Part shown: positions 5,740-6,167 of the stretch, piece by piece
Position numbering within the stretch: position 1 is the stretch's first letter
How the letters are laid out: each line of letters starts with the position of its first letter
Assembly: GCA_000434235.1 (NCBI GenBank)
Contig: FR892022.1
Coordinates: 43,074 to 49,240, forward strand
Length of the DNA stretch: 6,167 nucleotides
Reading direction: 5' to 3'
From: Alistipes sp. CAG:268
Lineage (GTDB): Bacteria > Bacteroidota > Bacteroidia > Bacteroidales > Rikenellaceae
Program-made: the position numbers and the translations under genes
Notes under the pieces: generated by a model
The model's database searches: none
The model's input: the letters and a program-made list of their open reading frames with translations, nothing else
What the model was told of the DNA's origin: nothing

Positions 5740-6167
5740 TTAAACCAGATAATTCACCGGATTGCGAGAGCATTCACTCTTGCGAACCGCAAAGGTACAT
5801 AAATTTTTCGACAAAATATCAAATAACAGCCGAATTGCGCAATATTCGCTCTCAAAATGGCCTATATCGGCCACGGTGAGGGCCTTATCGGGTGTCATGA
5901 AGTCGTTGTACTTGAGGTCGGCAGTGATGTAGAGCCCGGCGCCGGCGCGGCGGGCGTCGCCGATGAGCGAGGCTCCGGCCCCGGTGCAGAGGGCGACGCG
6001 GACAACCCGCTCGGCGGCGATGTCGCTGTGGCGGATGACCCGCACCGAGAGGCGCTCGCGGACCCGCTGCAGGAAATCGACCGTCCGGACCGGCTCGGGC
6101 AGGTCCCCGACGACGCCGAAGCCCACCCCCTCCTCGGCCGAGGGCTGCAGCAGCTGCAGGCTGGGCA
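5740..6167 (-). CDS. Nif3-like dinuclear metal centre hexameric protein (5' end cut off by window edge)
   Basis: C-terminal 141 residues of a Nif3/YbgI/YqfO-family protein, a toroidal hexamer with a two-metal site and often annotated GTP cyclohydrolase 1 type 2-like; the true reaction is unsettled for most members. Seen in order: EEGVGFGVVGDLPEPV (the GxGxxGxLPEP block after the inserted domain), RVALCTGAGASLIGDARRAG, LYITADLKYNDF, the metal-ligand motif IGHFESE (His and Glu expected to bind metal), and the family's ending NPVNYLV. The frame is open from 6167 to the TAA at 5740; a GTG at 6126 lies inside the conserved block and is not the start. The stretch coding about 30 residues before NPVNYL is conspicuously AT-rich and contains a promoter for the next gene, which may explain its unusual residue choice. 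Confidence 0.93.
   Translation of the reverse strand, partial: PSLQLLQPSAEEGVGFGVVGDLPEPVRTVDFLQRVRERLSVRVIRHSDIAAERVVRVALCTGAGASLIGDARRAGAGLYITADLKYNDFMTPDKALTVADIGHFESEYCAIRLLFDILSKNLCTFAVRKSECSRNPVNYLV
5790..5823 (-). promoter_or_regulatory. Predicted promoter of the zinc-ribbon gene, inside the 3' end of nif3
   Basis: The minus strand has TACCTTTG at 5797-5790, a perfect TAnnTTTG -7 box, with TTTG at 5823-5820, a spacing of 22 bases that falls within the range reported for Bacteroidetes. It lies in a local AT-rich island in otherwise GC-rich coding DNA. The start point would be near 5783, giving a leader of about 65 bases before the ATG at 5717. Confidence 0.6.

Noticed and set aside
4734..5879. 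A 381-codon open frame on the plus strand, opposite the zinc-ribbon gene
   Set aside because: Leu/Asp-rich shadow of the Glu/Lys-rich coiled coil on the other strand. It also spans the terminator and the nadE promoter region.
5740..6126. GTG at 6126 as the start of a short separate gene
   Set aside because: The frame stays open to the window edge and the GTG falls inside the conserved EEGVGFGVVGDLPEP block, so it is an internal Val of a truncated nif3.

Overview
The window is a GC-rich (roughly 60% by eye) piece of a Bacteroidetes chromosome, most likely from an Alistipes-like (Rikenellaceae) gut anaerobe. Three things point there. The promoters have the Bacteroidetes form (TAnnTTTG at -7, TTTG-like at -33), ribosome binding sites are mostly weak or absent, and the rseC-rnfB-rnfC-rnfD order matches the Bacteroidetes Rnf operon. 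The genus is an inference from base composition and protein style; no marker gene proves it. All seven genes lie on the minus strand, so transcription runs from the right edge to the left.

Right block (about 6167 to 4860): the C-terminal half of a Nif3-like dinuclear-metal protein, entering from the window edge, is followed 22 bp later by a coiled-coil C4 zinc-ribbon protein. An AT-rich stretch inside the 3' end of nif3 carries a good Bacteroidetes promoter, so the zinc-ribbon gene can probably be transcribed alone. Downstream of the zinc-ribbon gene lie two overlapping GC-rich hairpins that share an arm and cannot form together; they probably act as the terminator.

Intergenic control region (about 4760 to 4860): a TAACTTTG -7 box lies 35 bp before the nadE start. 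A 15-bp palindrome covers the presumed -33 region, and a perfect 8+8 inverted repeat, GATGTTAATAAATTAACATC, lies just upstream. That repeat contains the core of the Clostridia-type Rex (NADH/NAD+ sensing repressor) operator.

Left block (4759 to 1): nadE, rseC, rnfB, rnfC and rnfD (running off the left edge) form a tightly packed operon with gaps of 4, 0, 17 and 14 bp. NadE makes NAD+. The Rnf complex moves electrons between ferredoxin and NAD+/NADH while pumping Na+ or H+, and RseC is its usual accessory membrane protein. Placing NAD+ synthesis and an NAD-reducing ion pump behind one possibly redox-controlled promoter is the most interesting idea in the window. Second is the NadE glutaminase domain, in which the catalytic Cys position reads Gly and neighbouring motifs are eroded. 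The protein may therefore use free ammonia, or ammonia supplied by another protein. I see no mobile elements, CRISPR arrays, tRNAs or rRNAs.
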